A stretch of 64,000 bases of DNA from JAMXLO01 sp963696645 (GTDB lineage Bacteria > Pseudomonadota > Alphaproteobacteria > Acetobacterales > Acetobacteraceae): positions 1 through 64,000 of the forward strand of contig CAVOKY010000002.1 in the NCBI GenBank assembly GCA_963696645.1, written 5' to 3'. A program made the position numbers and the translations under genes. A model generated the notes under the pieces. It ran no database searches and had not been told where the DNA came from. It saw only the letters and a program-made list of their open reading frames with translations. Below are positions 38,718 to 48,671 of the stretch, piece after piece; position 1 is the first letter of the stretch; every line of letters starts with the position of its first letter.

Positions 38718-39509
38718 ATGCGCCGCATCGATGGCATCGTGCCGTTCCGCGGCAGCGGTTTTGCACCGCGCAACCTGCCGTTGGCGGGTGCCGCCACGCT
38801 GGTGGGACTGGTCGCGCTGTGGCAGCTCGCGGATTCGCTGGGCCTGATCCCGACATTGTTCCTGCCGGCACCAGCGAACATCGGCATCGCACTGTACAAC
38901 CTGACGGTCAGCGGTGAACTGTGGAAGCACCTCAGTGCGTCGCTGGAACGGCTGGCGATCGGTTGGATCGCCGGAACCATATTCGGCATCGGCCTTGGCC
39001 TTGCGGTCGGGCTGTCGTCGGTGTGGCGCTCGCCGGGGATGGCGGTCGTTTCCGCGCTGTTCCCGATCCCGAAGATCGCTCTGGTGCCGCTGTTCATCAT
39101 CTGGTTTGGTATTGGCGAGGGATCGAAGATCGCCACGCTGGCATTCGGCGTGTTCTTTCCCACCGTGATCACCACCGCGGGCGGCGTCGACAATGTGCCG
39201 CGTTCGCTGATCCGCATGGCGCAGAGCTTCGGCCTCAGCCACGCCGCCATCGTGCGAAAGATCGTGCTGCCGGCTGCGCTTCCGGCGATCCTCAGCGGCT
39301 TCCGCGTCACCGCCTCGATCGCCATCGTGCTGCTGGTTGCGGCTGAAATGATCGGCGCCGATCGCGGCATCGGCGCCTTCGTGCTGTCGGCCGGCAATCT
39401 CTACGACACCGACAACCTGCTGGCAGGCATCGTTGTGCTGTCATTGCTGGGTCTGGCGGTGGCCTGGGTGATCGGCTGGGTGGAACGCGTCGCGCTGGCG
39501 TGGCGGTAA
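38718..39509 (+). CDS. ABC permease, SsuC/TauC type
   Basis: 263 residues and about six helices, starting 2 bp after the amidohydrolase stop. Typical features are LFLPAPANIGIALYNLTVSGELW, a helix at FPIPKIALVPLFIIWFGIGEGSKI, and the EAA loop NVPRSLIRMAQSFGLSHAAIVRKIVLPAALP. It completes the importer formed with 34685-36489. Confidence 0.9.
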   Translation: MRRIDGIVPFRGSGFAPRNLPLAGAATLVGLVALWQLADSLGLIPTLFLPAPANIGIALYNLTVSGELWKHLSASLERLAIGWIAGTIFGIGLGLAVGLSSVWRSPGMAVVSALFPIPKIALVPLFIIWFGIGEGSKIATLAFGVFFPTVITTAGGVDNVPRSLIRMAQSFGLSHAAIVRKIVLPAALPAILSGFRVTASIAIVLLVAAEMIGADRGIGAFVLSAGNLYDTDNLLAGIVVLSLLGLAVAWVIGWVERVALAWR

Positions 39510-39516
39510 TAGACCG

Positions 39517-39553
39517 CTGTCATTGCGAGGAGCGAAGCGACGCGGCAATCTCC
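39517..39553. repeat. palindromic intergenic repeat, family A, half copy
   Basis: CTGTCATTGCGAGGAGCGAA.. through CGGCAATCTCC, matching the left arm of 13945-14035. It fills most of the 77-bp gap between the importer operon and the next liv operon. Confidence 0.7.
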
Positions 39554-39586
39554 TGCCAGTGGGGCCTCATTCATGGGACAATCCAA

Positions 39587-40843
39587 ATGACAAAACGGGG
39601 ACCGATCAACGCGCCGACCAGACGCAACGTGCTGACCGCGGCAGGAGCCGCCGCCGCATTGCCGGTATTCGGCAGCCGAGTACGTGCGGCTGGTGAGCCA
39701 ATCCAGATCGGCTGGGTAGGACCTTTGTCGCCACCGGGCGGCTACGCCGAGGGCACCAACATGAAGAACGCCGCCGAACTGGCCGCGGCGGAAATCAATG
39801 CGCAGGGTGGACTGCTCGGCCGACAGGTCAAAATCAACTATGCCGATACGCGCGGCATGCCCGCGGAAGGTCGCACAGCCGCCGAACGCCTGATCGAGCA
39901 GAACAAGGTGGTTGCGGTGTTCGGCGAGTTCCACAGCCCCGTCGCGCTGGCGGAAATGGAAGTCTTCCACAAATACGGCATCCCGTTCATGGCGTGCGAC
40001 GTATGGTCCGATCAGATCACCGCCAAAGGCTATCCGGAGGTGTTCCGCAATGCGCCGGCGGTGTCGCTGATCGACGTGACCATCGGACAGTGGATCGCCG
40101 CCGCGGGTTTCAAGAACGTCGCGATCATTGCGGAGAAGGACGATGTCGGACTGTCCGCGCGCACGCTGGTCGCGCAGGAGCTGACCAAGGCGAACGTCAA
40201 ACTCACCGCGGTGGATGCCGATCCGAACCTGACCGACTTCACCGCGCAGATCCTGCGGTTCAAAAGTGAATCGCCGCCGTACGATTTCTTCCTGAGCATC
40301 TACGCCGAGGCGGGCGCGTATCCGATGATCCGCCAGGCGCACGACCTGGGCTTTGCGCCGACGGCGAATTGCGGGATCTACAATTCAGGCGGCGAAGCGG
40401 TCGATCCGACGTTCTGGGAAAATGTCGGTGAGGCCGGAAAGTATTTGGTCACTGAGAATGTCGGCCTGCCGAAAGCAGCCTGGAACGACAAGACCAAGGC
40501 GTTCGTCGCGGCGTACCAGGCGAAGCAGAAAGCCGATCCGTCCGGCGCGGTGATGGAAAGCTATGATGGTGCCTGGCTGCTGTTCGATGCGATCAAGACC
40601 GCGGGCAGCACCGAGCCGAAGGCGATCATCCAGGCGCTGGAGAACACGCAGTATGTCGGCGTGCGCGGCAAGTACTCGTTCTCTACCAGCCGTGATCCGG
40701 CGTGGCACTACCATCAGTTCCTGGAAGCGCCGCTGAGCATTCTGCAATACGCTGAAGTCAAGCAGGGCCAGGCTGACGCACCGATCGTCTGGCCGCGTAG
40801 ATACGCGACAGTGCCTTACACCTACCAGAAGCCGGGGAGCTGA
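39587..40843 (+). CDS. branched-chain amino acid-type ABC substrate-binding protein (second operon)
   Basis: 418 residues. N-terminal MTKRGPINAPTRRNVLTAAGAAAALP is a twin-arginine-like signal. The mature part IQIGWVGPLSPPGGYAEGTNMKN, AAEINAQGGLLGRQVKINYAD and ERLIEQNKVVAVFGEFHS is a type I binding fold. It is divergent from the pair at 27-29.7 kb, so it serves a different ligand. It leads the complete liv operon 39587-44172. ATG 39587 is chosen because the reading upstream of it is the palindromic repeat. Confidence 0.9.
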   Translation: MTKRGPINAPTRRNVLTAAGAAAALPVFGSRVRAAGEPIQIGWVGPLSPPGGYAEGTNMKNAAELAAAEINAQGGLLGRQVKINYADTRGMPAEGRTAAERLIEQNKVVAVFGEFHSPVALAEMEVFHKYGIPFMACDVWSDQITAKGYPEVFRNAPAVSLIDVTIGQWIAAAGFKNVAIIAEKDDVGLSARTLVAQELTKANVKLTAVDADPNLTDFTAQILRFKSESPPYDFFLSIYAEAGAYPMIRQAHDLGFAPTANCGIYNSGGEAVDPTFWENVGEAGKYLVTENVGLPKAAWNDKTKAFVAAYQAKQKADPSGAVMESYDGAWLLFDAIKTAGSTEPKAIIQALENTQYVGVRGKYSFSTSRDPAWHYHQFLEAPLSILQYAEVKQGQADAPIVWPRRYATVPYTYQKPGS

Positions 40844-40859
40844 TGCGCGACGCCGCGAG

Positions 40860-41763
40860 ATGACCAACTACCTGCTGATCCAGGCGCTCAACGGGCTGGT
40901 CATCGGCATCATCTATGCGGTCATCGCGGCCGGACTGACGGTGATCTTCTCGATCCTGAAGATCGTCAACTTCGCCCACGGCGAAGTCTACATGATGGGC
41001 GGCTACTTCGGGTATTTCGCCATTTCGCTCGCCGGCATTCCGCCGCTTGCCGCCGTGCCGGTGGCGATGGTGCTGGCATTCGTCATGTCGGTACTCGATC
41101 GAACGCACATTGCTGACACCGCTCTACAGTCCCACCACCGAACGCAAGGGCGACTACGGCATCCTGGTCACGTTTGGCATCTCGATCTTCCTGCGTGCCC
41201 TGGCGCTGATCATCTACGGCCCATACCCGCTGCGTCCGCCATCGTTCTGGCCTGGCGTGCTGGTGGTCGGCGGATTGATCATGACCTGGGATCGCGTGTT
41301 CGCCGCCGGCGCCGGCATGGCAATGCTGGTCGGCCTGGTGCTGTTCATGAACCGCACCGCCTGGGGCGAGGCTCTGAACGCCGTCAGCCAGTCGCGGGAA
41401 TCCGCAGCCATCGTCGGCATCAACGACCAGCGCTTCTACATGCTGGCGTTCGGCCTGGGCGGCGCGCTGGCGGGCGGCGCCGGCGCATTGGTCGGGCCGA
41501 TCTATTCGCTGTCGCCGTCGATGGGATTGCTGCCCGACACGCAGGCTTTCGCCATCGTCATCCTCGGCGGCATGGGCTCGGTCGCGGGATCGATCATCGC
41601 CGGACTGATGATCGGCGTGTCGGAATCGATGTTCGTCGCGCTGTTTCCCGACCCGAGCCGCAGCCTGACCTATGCCCAGGCATTCAGCCTGCTGATCCTG
41701 ATGCTGGTGCTGTTGATCCGCCCCACCGGGCTGTTCGGCCGCACGCATGTAGCGATGGAATGA
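40860..41763 (+). CDS. livH: ABC permease LivH (second operon), one frameshift
   Basis: MTNYLLIQALNGLVIGIIYAVIAAGLTVIFSILKIVNFAHGE (shortened sense: LivH first two helices) and MMGGYFGYFAISLAG. One extra base near 41098 (gtactcgatcg) shifts the frame within SVLIERTLLTPLY. It then reads VTFGISIFLRALALIIYGP and AFAIVILGGMGSVAGSIIAGL. About 300 residues. Confidence 0.9.
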
Positions 41764-41766
41764 CGG

Positions 41767-42724
41767 GTGCGTATATTCACCGTCGGCGCCGCCCTGGCCT
41801 TCCTCGTGTTCGCTCTGGCGTTTCCCTTTATGGTCAACGCCTACTGGCTGTCGGTCGGCGTGCTGGCGATGTTCTACGCCATCGTCACCGCGAGCTGGGC
41901 GCTGCTGGCCGGCTATGCCGGGCAGTTCTCGTTCGGTCACATGGCGTTCGTTTCGCTCGGCGCCTACACCTCCGGCCTGCTGGTGAAGTGGTTCGACATG
42001 CCGATCCCGCTCGGCATGCTGGCGGGCGTGGTGATGTGCGGCATCGTCGGCAGCGGCATCGGCTTCGTCGTGTCTGCGCATGCGCGGTCCCTATCTCGCG
42101 CTGTTCACCGTCGCGTTCTCCGAAGTGCTGCGCATCGTCATCGTGTCGGAGAACGAGGTGACCGGCGGCTCCGGCGGGCTGGAGGTGACGCCGCTGTTCC
42201 ACAGCCGAACCGATACCCCGTACTACTATCTTGGACTGGGGCTATTGCTGGCATCACTTGCGATCATGCAGTCCCTGGTGATGTCGCGCTGGGGACTGTT
42301 CTTTCGCGCGATCCGCGAGAACGAGGATGCGGCGGCGGCGTCCGGGGTGAAGGTGGTGCGTTTTCGCGTCCTGGCATTCGCCATCACGTCGAGCTTCGCC
42401 GGTCTGGCGGGTGGTTTCTACGGCCACTACATCGGCATCCTGACACCCGACATCGGCTCGGTCGATCAGATGGGACTGGTGGTGGCGATGGCGGTGATCG
42501 GCGGCGCCGAAAGCATTGTCGCGGCGACGATCGGTGCGCTGGGCCTGGAATTCCTGATAGAGGCGCTGCGCAGCTACGGTCAATGGCGCCTGGTATTGTT
42601 CGGCGCGCTGCTGCTGCTGACGATCCGTTTCGCGCGCAACGGCTTGCTGGCGTTGGCGTGGCAGCAGGTGACGCGTCTCGATTTCCGCAGCCGTGCGCGG
42701 TCCGTCGAGCGGGAGGCGGGATAG
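41767..42724 (+). CDS. livM: ABC permease LivM (second operon), one frameshift
   Basis: The GTG start at 41767 lies 3 bp after livH. WALLAGYAGQFSFGHMAFVSLGAYTS is the LivM signature. An extra c near 42079 (gcgcatgcgcgg) shifts the frame just before MRGPYLALFTVAFSEVLRI. Later AIRENEDAAAASGVKVVRFRVLAFAI is the coupling loop. About 318 residues. Confidence 0.9.
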
Positions 42725-43445
42725 GTGCTGCCACCCCTGATCGAAGCGCGTGACCTGACCAGGCGCTTCGGCGGCATCGTCGCGGTCAGCACCCTGAACC
42801 TCGCCGTGCAGCAGGGCGAACTCGTCGGACTGATCGGCCCGAACGGCTCCGGCAAGACCACCACGATCAACCTGCTGACCGGCCACCTGGCTCCCGCCAG
42901 CGGCCACATCATGCTGCCGAGGGCGGCGCGCCGATGGTCTGGCACCCAGCGAATTCGCCACGCTGCGCGTCGGGCGCACCTTCCAGATCACGCAACTGTT
43001 CAGCCGCATGACCGTGCTGGAGAACATGCTGGTGCCCGGCCTTGCGCGACCGCATTCGCACAGGCCCGCGGCGACCCGCACGGCGCGCCGGCATCTCGAA
43101 TTCCTCGGCCTCGCCGCGTTGGAAAAACTCCAGGCGAAGAACCTGTCGGGCGGCCAGCAGAAGCTGCTGGAACTCGGCCGCGCGCTGATGCTGGATCCGG
43201 AGATCCTGTTCCTCGACGAGCCGTTCGCCGGCGTCAACCCGTTCCTGCGCGACGAGATCATCGGGCTGGTGCGCAGGCTGCACGCGGAGGGCCGCACGTT
43301 CGTCATCGTCGATCACGATATCGAGGCATTGCAGCGACTCGTGCATCGCATGGTGGTGATGTCGCGCGGCGAGAAAATCGCCGACGGCACGGTGGCCGAA
43401 GTTCGGGAAAGCCAGGAGGTGTTGCGGGCCTATGCCGGTGTCTGA
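42725..43445 (+). CDS. livG: ABC ATPase LivG (second operon), frameshifted
   Basis: GTG 42725 directly follows the livM stop. Walker A GPNGSGKTT, then two frame changes near 42920 and 42950, then FATLRVGRTFQITQLFSRMTV (the LivG-specific region), signature LSGGQQKLLELGRAL, Walker B ILFLDEPFAGVNP, H-loop FVIVDHDIEALQRL. About 240 residues once corrected. The stop overlaps the livF start by 14 bp. Confidence 0.9.
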
Positions 43446-44172
43446 TGCCGCACCCGTGCTGACCGCGCGCAATCTGGTAGCGGCCTATCTGCCGGGCATC
43501 AACATCCTGAACGGCATGTCGGTCGATGTGATGCGCGGTCAGGTGCGCTGCGTGCTCGGACCGAACGGCACCGGGAAATCGACCTTGCTGAAGGTGCTGT
43601 TCGGCTTCCTGCCGGCGCAGCAGGGCGAGATGCACCTTGGTGCGACATCGCTGAAGGGCATCGCTTCGCACGACATGAGCCGCCACGGCATAACCTATCT
43701 GCCGCAACGGCCGAGCGTGTTTCCGTTCCTTTCGGTCGAGGTGAACCTGCGCCTTGGCACCTGGCGGTTCCGTCGTGATCGAGCCCTGGCGCGCGAACGC
43801 ATCGAGCGTGCCTATGCGCAGTTTCCGGTTCTGCTCGAGCGTCGGAAGCAGGCTGCCGGCACGCTGTCCGGCGGTCAGCAGCGCCAGCTTGAGATCGCGC
43901 GCGCGTTGCTGACCGACCCTACGGTGATGCTGATCGACGAACCCACCGCGAGTATCGAACCGCGCATCGCGGCACAGATCTATGCACTGATCGCCGGCCT
44001 GGCGCGCGACGGCAAGGCGATCCTGCTGGTGGATCAGAACATCAAGGGCGCGCTGGGCATTGCCGACCATGTCTATGTCATGCGCACCGGCTCGCTGTTC
44101 GCGGAAGGCCCGCGCGATGCATTCACCGACGATGTGGAAACGCTGGTCAGCCGCTGGCTGTATACGACGTGA
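43432..44172 (+). CDS. livF: ABC ATPase LivF (second operon)
   Basis: 246 residues. Walker A GPNGTGKST, signature LSGGQQRQLEIARAL, Walker B VMLIDEPTASIEP, and VDQNIKGALGIADHVYVMRTG. It is intact and coupled to livG by overlap. This completes the operon binding protein, H, M, G, F. Confidence 0.92.
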   Translation: MPVSDAAPVLTARNLVAAYLPGINILNGMSVDVMRGQVRCVLGPNGTGKSTLLKVLFGFLPAQQGEMHLGATSLKGIASHDMSRHGITYLPQRPSVFPFLSVEVNLRLGTWRFRRDRALARERIERAYAQFPVLLERRKQAAGTLSGGQQRQLEIARALLTDPTVMLIDEPTASIEPRIAAQIYALIAGLARDGKAILLVDQNIKGALGIADHVYVMRTGSLFAEGPRDAFTDDVETLVSRWLYTT

Positions 44173-44239
44173 GCGCAGGATGAACCGAGAGGTTGCACCT
44201 GGCATCCGATCCCGCCACATTGCGGCTGGAGCCAGCGTC

Positions 44240-44815
44240 ATGAACGATGCCTTGCGCAAGCCGATGAGCGTCGCCGAATTCCTCGCCTGGGAGGAACGGC
44301 AGGAACTGCGTTACGAGTTCGATGGGCTCTCTGCTTACGCTATGACCGGCGGCACGGCCGGGCACGCCATGGTTCAGCGGAACCTGCTGACCGCGTTGAC
44401 CTCCCGGCTGCGCGGCAAGCGCTGCCAGCCCTATGGCAGTGAACTGAAGATCGAAGTGGCAGGGAGCATTCGCTATCCGGATGCTTTCGTTGTTTGCACC
44501 CCGGTGGAACGCGTCGCCACAGTGGTTCGCGATCCGGTCGTCATCTTCGAGGTGCTATCGGATAGCACCGCGCGCGTCGATCGTGTGACGAAGAACGCCG
44601 AGTACCGTGCGACAGTATCGGTGCAGCGCTATGTCATGCTGGAACAGGACAGCCAGGCCGCGACGGTGTTCACGCGTGAGGGCGATCGTTGGGTCGGCTC
44701 GCTGCTAACCGGAGATGATGTGCTCGTCATGCCGGAGATCGGCATCGAGGTGCCGCTCGCGGAACTCTACGAAGGACTGGACCTTACGCAACTGCCGAAC
44801 GAGGAAAGCACATGA
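44240..44815 (+). CDS. Uma2-family (DUF820) putative endonuclease
   Basis: 191 residues: MSVAEFLAWEERQELRYEFDGL, GHAMVQRNLLTALTSRLRGKRC, SIRYPDAFVVCTP, PVVIFEVLSDSTARVDRVTK and RYVMLEQDSQAATVF. These give the Uma2 restriction-endonuclease-like core (Glu in the first helix, P-D in strand 2, E-V-L-S in strand 3). Uma2 proteins are common, and their biological role is unproven. An ATG at 44180 would add 20 residues; 44240 has GGAG at proper spacing. It overlaps the TauD-like gene by 4 bp. Confidence 0.75.
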   Translation: MNDALRKPMSVAEFLAWEERQELRYEFDGLSAYAMTGGTAGHAMVQRNLLTALTSRLRGKRCQPYGSELKIEVAGSIRYPDAFVVCTPVERVATVVRDPVVIFEVLSDSTARVDRVTKNAEYRATVSVQRYVMLEQDSQAATVFTREGDRWVGSLLTGDDVLVMPEIGIEVPLAELYEGLDLTQLPNEEST

Positions 44816-45876
44816 CCGGAACCCAGACCCGTGCCGCCTGGACCGGCGCAACGCTCGACTTCCGCACCGACGGCCTGCACACGCTCGCCGCTGCCGAGGT
44901 GGAGGAGATCGACGCGGCGCTTGCCCATCTACGCGGCCTCGGCGATCTCGACTTCGCCGCCATCACGCCGGAGACATTCCCGCTTCCCACGCTGGGCGAA
45001 TTCTTCCGCAACCTGCGCGATGAATTGCGCTTCGGCCGCGGCTTCGTACTGCTGCGCGGCGTGCCGCGCGAGCGCTACTCCACCGATGACATGGCGCGCA
45101 TCTACTTCGGGCTCGGCGCGCATATCGGCTCGCCGCTGCCGCAATCCTGGCAAGGCGAACTGCTTGGCCACGTGATCGACGTGAGCGACATCGAACCCGG
45201 TGCGCGCGGCTACCACAAGGGCGGTGCACAGCGCTTCCATACCGATTCCTGCGATGTCGTCTCGCTGATGTGTCTGCGGGAGGCAAAGGCCGGTGGCGCC
45301 AGCCGCATCTGTAGCGCGATCGTGGTACATCAGCGCCTGGCGCGCGAACGTCCCGACCTGCTCAAGGTGCTGTACGACGGCTTCATCTTCCGCCGCCGCG
45401 AGGTGGACGCGGAGCACGGCAACGGCGTTCTGGTGCGTCGTGTCTCGGTTTTCGCACGCACCGTCGACGAAATCTCCGTGTTCCTGTCCGGCGACTATCC
45501 CAACCGCGCGGTCGAGACCGGCGATGCGGTGATGACGCCGGCCCAGCGCGAGGCGTTAGATGAAGTGCAGAGAATCGCCGCCTCGCCCGACACCTATCTC
45601 GACATGAACATCGGCGAAGGGGACATCCAGTTCCTCAACAACCGTCTGCTGCTGCATGGCCGCACGGGATATCAGGACCACCCCGAGATGGCCCGTCGTC
45701 GCCATCTGCTGCGGCTCTGGCTGAAAGTGCCGGGTTGGCCGGCCATCCCGGAAGGCCAGGCAATGCACACGACGGAAGACCATCCGCTATGGCTGCGGCA
45801 GCGCACGCCGTTCATGGAAGTGCCATCCCGCTACCTGGCCGAAATCACCGAACGGCAGGCAGAACTGGTGCATTGA
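44812..45876 (+). CDS. TauD/TfdA-family 2-oxoglutarate/Fe(II) dioxygenase-like protein
   Basis: 354 residues. The iron ligands His and Asp are in QRFHTDSCDVVSLMCL, the distal His in FLNNRLLLHGRTGYQDHPEMARRRHLLRLWL (quoted in part), with the Arg cluster binding 2-oxoglutarate. FGRGFVLLRGVPRERYS and FGLGAHIGSPLPQS are family markers. It resembles the uncharacterised TauD-like proteins found beside amino-acid importers. It likely hydroxylates the compound imported by the upstream liv system. It is coupled to the Uma2 gene by ATGA. Confidence 0.85.
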   Translation: MTGTQTRAAWTGATLDFRTDGLHTLAAAEVEEIDAALAHLRGLGDLDFAAITPETFPLPTLGEFFRNLRDELRFGRGFVLLRGVPRERYSTDDMARIYFGLGAHIGSPLPQSWQGELLGHVIDVSDIEPGARGYHKGGAQRFHTDSCDVVSLMCLREAKAGGASRICSAIVVHQRLARERPDLLKVLYDGFIFRRREVDAEHGNGVLVRRVSVFARTVDEISVFLSGDYPNRAVETGDAVMTPAQREALDEVQRIAASPDTYLDMNIGEGDIQFLNNRLLLHGRTGYQDHPEMARRRHLLRLWLKVPGWPAIPEGQAMHTTEDHPLWLRQRTPFMEVPSRYLAEITERQAELVH

Positions 45877-45979
45877 TCCATAATGATCGGGATGCATCTG
45901 GTGCCAGGCTGACAACTGACGCTGCCCGCTTCGGCCATCTTGCGTTCGAAAGTCATGGCAAGAGGTACGGTGAGCGAGG

Positions 45980-46160
45980 CATCTCGCCGCCAGGTACTGC
46001 GTGGACTCGGCCTCTTGCCGTAGCGTCTCGATCAGGGCTGGGATGCTGTGGTTGTTGTGTGCGAGGAAGCTGGCGCAATCATCGCGCTGCGTGATGCGCA
46101 GATTTGCGCCCTCGGCGATGATGTCGATGATCCTCGCCTCGCCATCGATACTGCCGATGG
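45980..46160 (-). pseudogene. remnant of a small hypothetical gene (Ead/Ea22-like)
   Basis: A minus-strand stretch reading ARIIDIIAEGANLRITQRDD followed by CASFLAHNNHSIPALIETLRQEA. The F-x-A-H-x-x-x-x-I-PALI pattern recurs in phage-like Ead/Ea22 and related small proteins. The frame runs open far beyond in both directions without family character, so I read this as a fragment. It lies in the 870-bp gap after the TauD-like gene. Confidence 0.35.
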
Positions 46161-46179
46161 ACGGTGATGCAGATGACCG

Positions 46180-46509
46180 ATGCGGCTGGCCTATTACCTC
46201 GAATGGCATATGCGTCAGCGCCTGGCGCCGATGCTGTTCGACGACACCGACAAGGATGCCGCCGAAGCACTGCGCACCAGCGTCGTGGCCCAGGCGCAGC
46301 GCTCGCCCGCCGCCGTCGCCAAGCAGACCACCCGCCTGACCGAGGATGGGTTGCCGGTGCACAGCTTCCAATCGCTGCTGGCCGATCTCGCCACCTTGGT
46401 GCGCAATACCATCATCACCGCAATCACACCGCGTTATCCACTCACCGTGCTGACCAGGCCAACACCCATCCAGCACAAGGCATTCGCCCTTTTGGGCATC
46501 CCGGTGTAG
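46180..46509 (+). pseudogene. C-terminal remnant of an IS1634-type transposase
   Basis: About 110 residues: LAYYLEWHMRQRLAPMLFDD, then KQTTRLTEDGLPVHSFQSLLADL, then TVLTRPTPIQHKAFALLG. This is the characteristic C-terminus of IS1634-group transposases. The N-terminal 400 or more residues are missing and the DNA just upstream is unrelated, so this is a dead fragment. It is not from the element at 103-2142, whose C-terminus differs. Confidence 0.7.
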
Positions 46510-46746
46510 CCAGTAACTTACCTCGCCGGACACGAATTGTGCCGCCAATTCAGGCCCTTGCGCCTGTTGCATGGAGGAAGCTCGGGCTAATGGATGCTTA
46601 TCGGTTGTCGGTTGAATTGCAGGTTCGGATCGATCTTTCGGCACCATGTCGGAACGCTGCCCGGGTTGTCCATTGGCGGGGCCGCAGACGCAGTGCGTGC
46701 GATTCCACGCACAGGGATCACTCAACCATGTGTCCGAACCCATAAG

Positions 46747-47172
46747 ATGAAGCGGCGCCTCGCCATCGCTCCGGCTGCGGCGCTTCTCCCCGCCGCCCAT
46801 GCTGCTGTTGCGCAGTCGGATTTCAATGGACTGGCCAGGGTGCATCGAGCCTTGGGCTGGGTCGATGTGACAGACCGGCTAATGACGCATCCGCAAGTAC
46901 ACCTCAATGGGTCGGGCATTCATTTCGACGGTGGCGCTTTGCCCGTCGGCGAGCGCCGGATCAGGTTGTCGTTCCACAATACGAAAGGCCGGGCGGTCGA
47001 TGTGACCGAAACCATTCGGATCCTGCAGGGCGGCTCATCGACGTGCCCGGCTGTTGCCGTGACCTCCATCAAGCCAAGTCGGATCGGCTATCGCACGGCG
47101 TGGAACTGGCAGGCGCTGGTCAGTGCGCCTCCGCCGCCGCACCCGCCGCCGGCTTCGCCAGCAGCAGCGTGA
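46747..47172 (+). CDS. hypothetical secreted protein
   Basis: 141 residues with a plausible signal peptide (MKRRLAIAPAAALLPAAHAAVAQS) followed by FNGLARVHRALGWVDVTDRL and GGALPVGERRIRLSFHNTKGR. The C-terminus is Pro-rich and overlaps the end of the convergent MFS gene by 53 bp, so the real stop may be earlier. I recognise no family. It lies right after transposase debris and could itself be a fragment. Confidence 0.4.
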   Translation: MKRRLAIAPAAALLPAAHAAVAQSDFNGLARVHRALGWVDVTDRLMTHPQVHLNGSGIHFDGGALPVGERRIRLSFHNTKGRAVDVTETIRILQGGSSTCPAVAVTSIKPSRIGYRTAWNWQALVSAPPPPHPPPASPAAA

Positions 47173-48671
47173 ATGGCAGGGCCGCGAAGAAGCAGCCGGC
47201 CATCATCAGCAGCACGTCGTTATAGGTCAGCGTCAGCGCCTGCTGCTGCACCATCATCGCCACCTGCTTCAGCGCGGCGAACTGCGCATCGCCGGATTTT
47301 GCCGCCGTCAGAATGTGCGTCATGTTGCCCATCGCCTGCGTCACCGCTGGCCGCGACCACGTCACCTGCTCATCCAGATGCTGCGTGTGCACCGCCAGCC
47401 GCGCAGTCGCCAGCGTGTTGATCAGCGCCAGGCCGACCGCGCCGCCGAGGTTGCGCATCAGGTTGTAGAGGCCCGATGCGTTCTTCACCGCTGCCGGTGG
47501 CAGGCGGCCGAGTGCGATCTGGTTGACCGGCAGCATGACGAACATCATCGAGGCGCCGCGCAGCGCCTGCGGCCAGCACAATTCCCAGAACGCGGAATCC
47601 ACCGTGAGGTGCGCCATCCACCACAGCCCGGCGCCGAACATCGCCAGTCCGAGCGCCAGCATCACGCGCAGATCCAGCACCCGCGTAAGCTGTCCGGCAA
47701 TCGGCGCGGACACGAACATCGCTGCACCGGTCACGAACATCGTCTCGCCGATCTGCAGGCTGTCGTAGCCGCGCACCCGGCCGAGGAACAGCGGCAGCAG
47801 GTACACCGAGCCATACAGGCCGAGACCAAGCACGAAGCTGAACAGGGAGCCGAATGCGAAATTGGCGTTGGCAAAGGCGCGCAGCTCCACCAGCGGATCA
47901 CGCCGTGTCAGCATGCGCCAGAAGAACAGCGTGCCGGCAATCGCCGAGGCGATGGCGGACCACGCGATGGTTTCGTCGGAGAACCAGTCCCAGCGGTCGC
48001 CTTCTTCCAGCACGTATTCCAGGCCGCCGAGAAATACCGCCATCAGCAGCAGGCCGGTGAGGTCGAAGTGGCGCCGCAGAGCGTAGTCCGGCTTGTCGAT
48101 ATCGAGCCATGCCCAGACCGCGGCCGCTACCGCCAGGCCGACCGGCACGTTGATCAGGAACAGCCAGTGCCAGGAGAACTGGTCGGTCAGCCAGCCACCG
48201 AGCGTCGGGCCAATGGTGGGCGCCAGTGTCGCGGTGAGGCCGATCAGCACCGACATCTGCGTGCGCTTCTCGCCGGGGAACAGCAGGAATGTCGTGGCGA
48301 ACACGGTCGGGATCATCGCGCCGCCGATGAAACCCTGGGCGGCGCGGAACACCACCATCTCGCCCAGGCTGGAGGCGCTCGCGCAGGCCATCGAGAACAG
48401 GGTGAAGCCGAGCGCACTGGCGACGAACAGCACGCGCGTGGACAGCAGGCGCGACAGCCAGCCGGACAGCGGGATCATGACGATCTCGGCGATCAGGTAG
48501 CTGGTCTGCACCCAGGACGCCTCATCCGGGCTGGCGGCGAGGCCGGCCTGGATGTCGGAGATCGAGGCGCTGACGATCTGGATGTCCAGGATCGCCATGA
48601 ACATGCCCACGACCATGGCCATGAAGCCGGCCCATTGCCGCCAGCCCAGACGGTCGGTCGCGGCGGTTCAT
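47120..48671 (-). CDS. emrB: EmrB/QacA-family MFS drug efflux transporter, one frameshift
   Basis: A 14-helix DHA2-family proton antiporter, about 516 residues. The start MNRRDR at 48671 overlaps the end of the adaptor gene (ATGA). One extra base near 48635 separates it from WRQWAGFMAMVVGMFMAILD. Motifs: ASWVQTSYLIAEIVMIPLSGWL, GAMIPTVFATTFLLFPGEKR, TLAPTIGPTLGGWLTDQFSWHWLFLINVPVG (motif C, in part), and C-terminal ALTLTYNDVLLMMAGCFF. It works with the EmrA-type adaptor and an outer-membrane channel encoded elsewhere. Probably repressed by the TetR protein encoded divergently. Confidence 0.9.
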
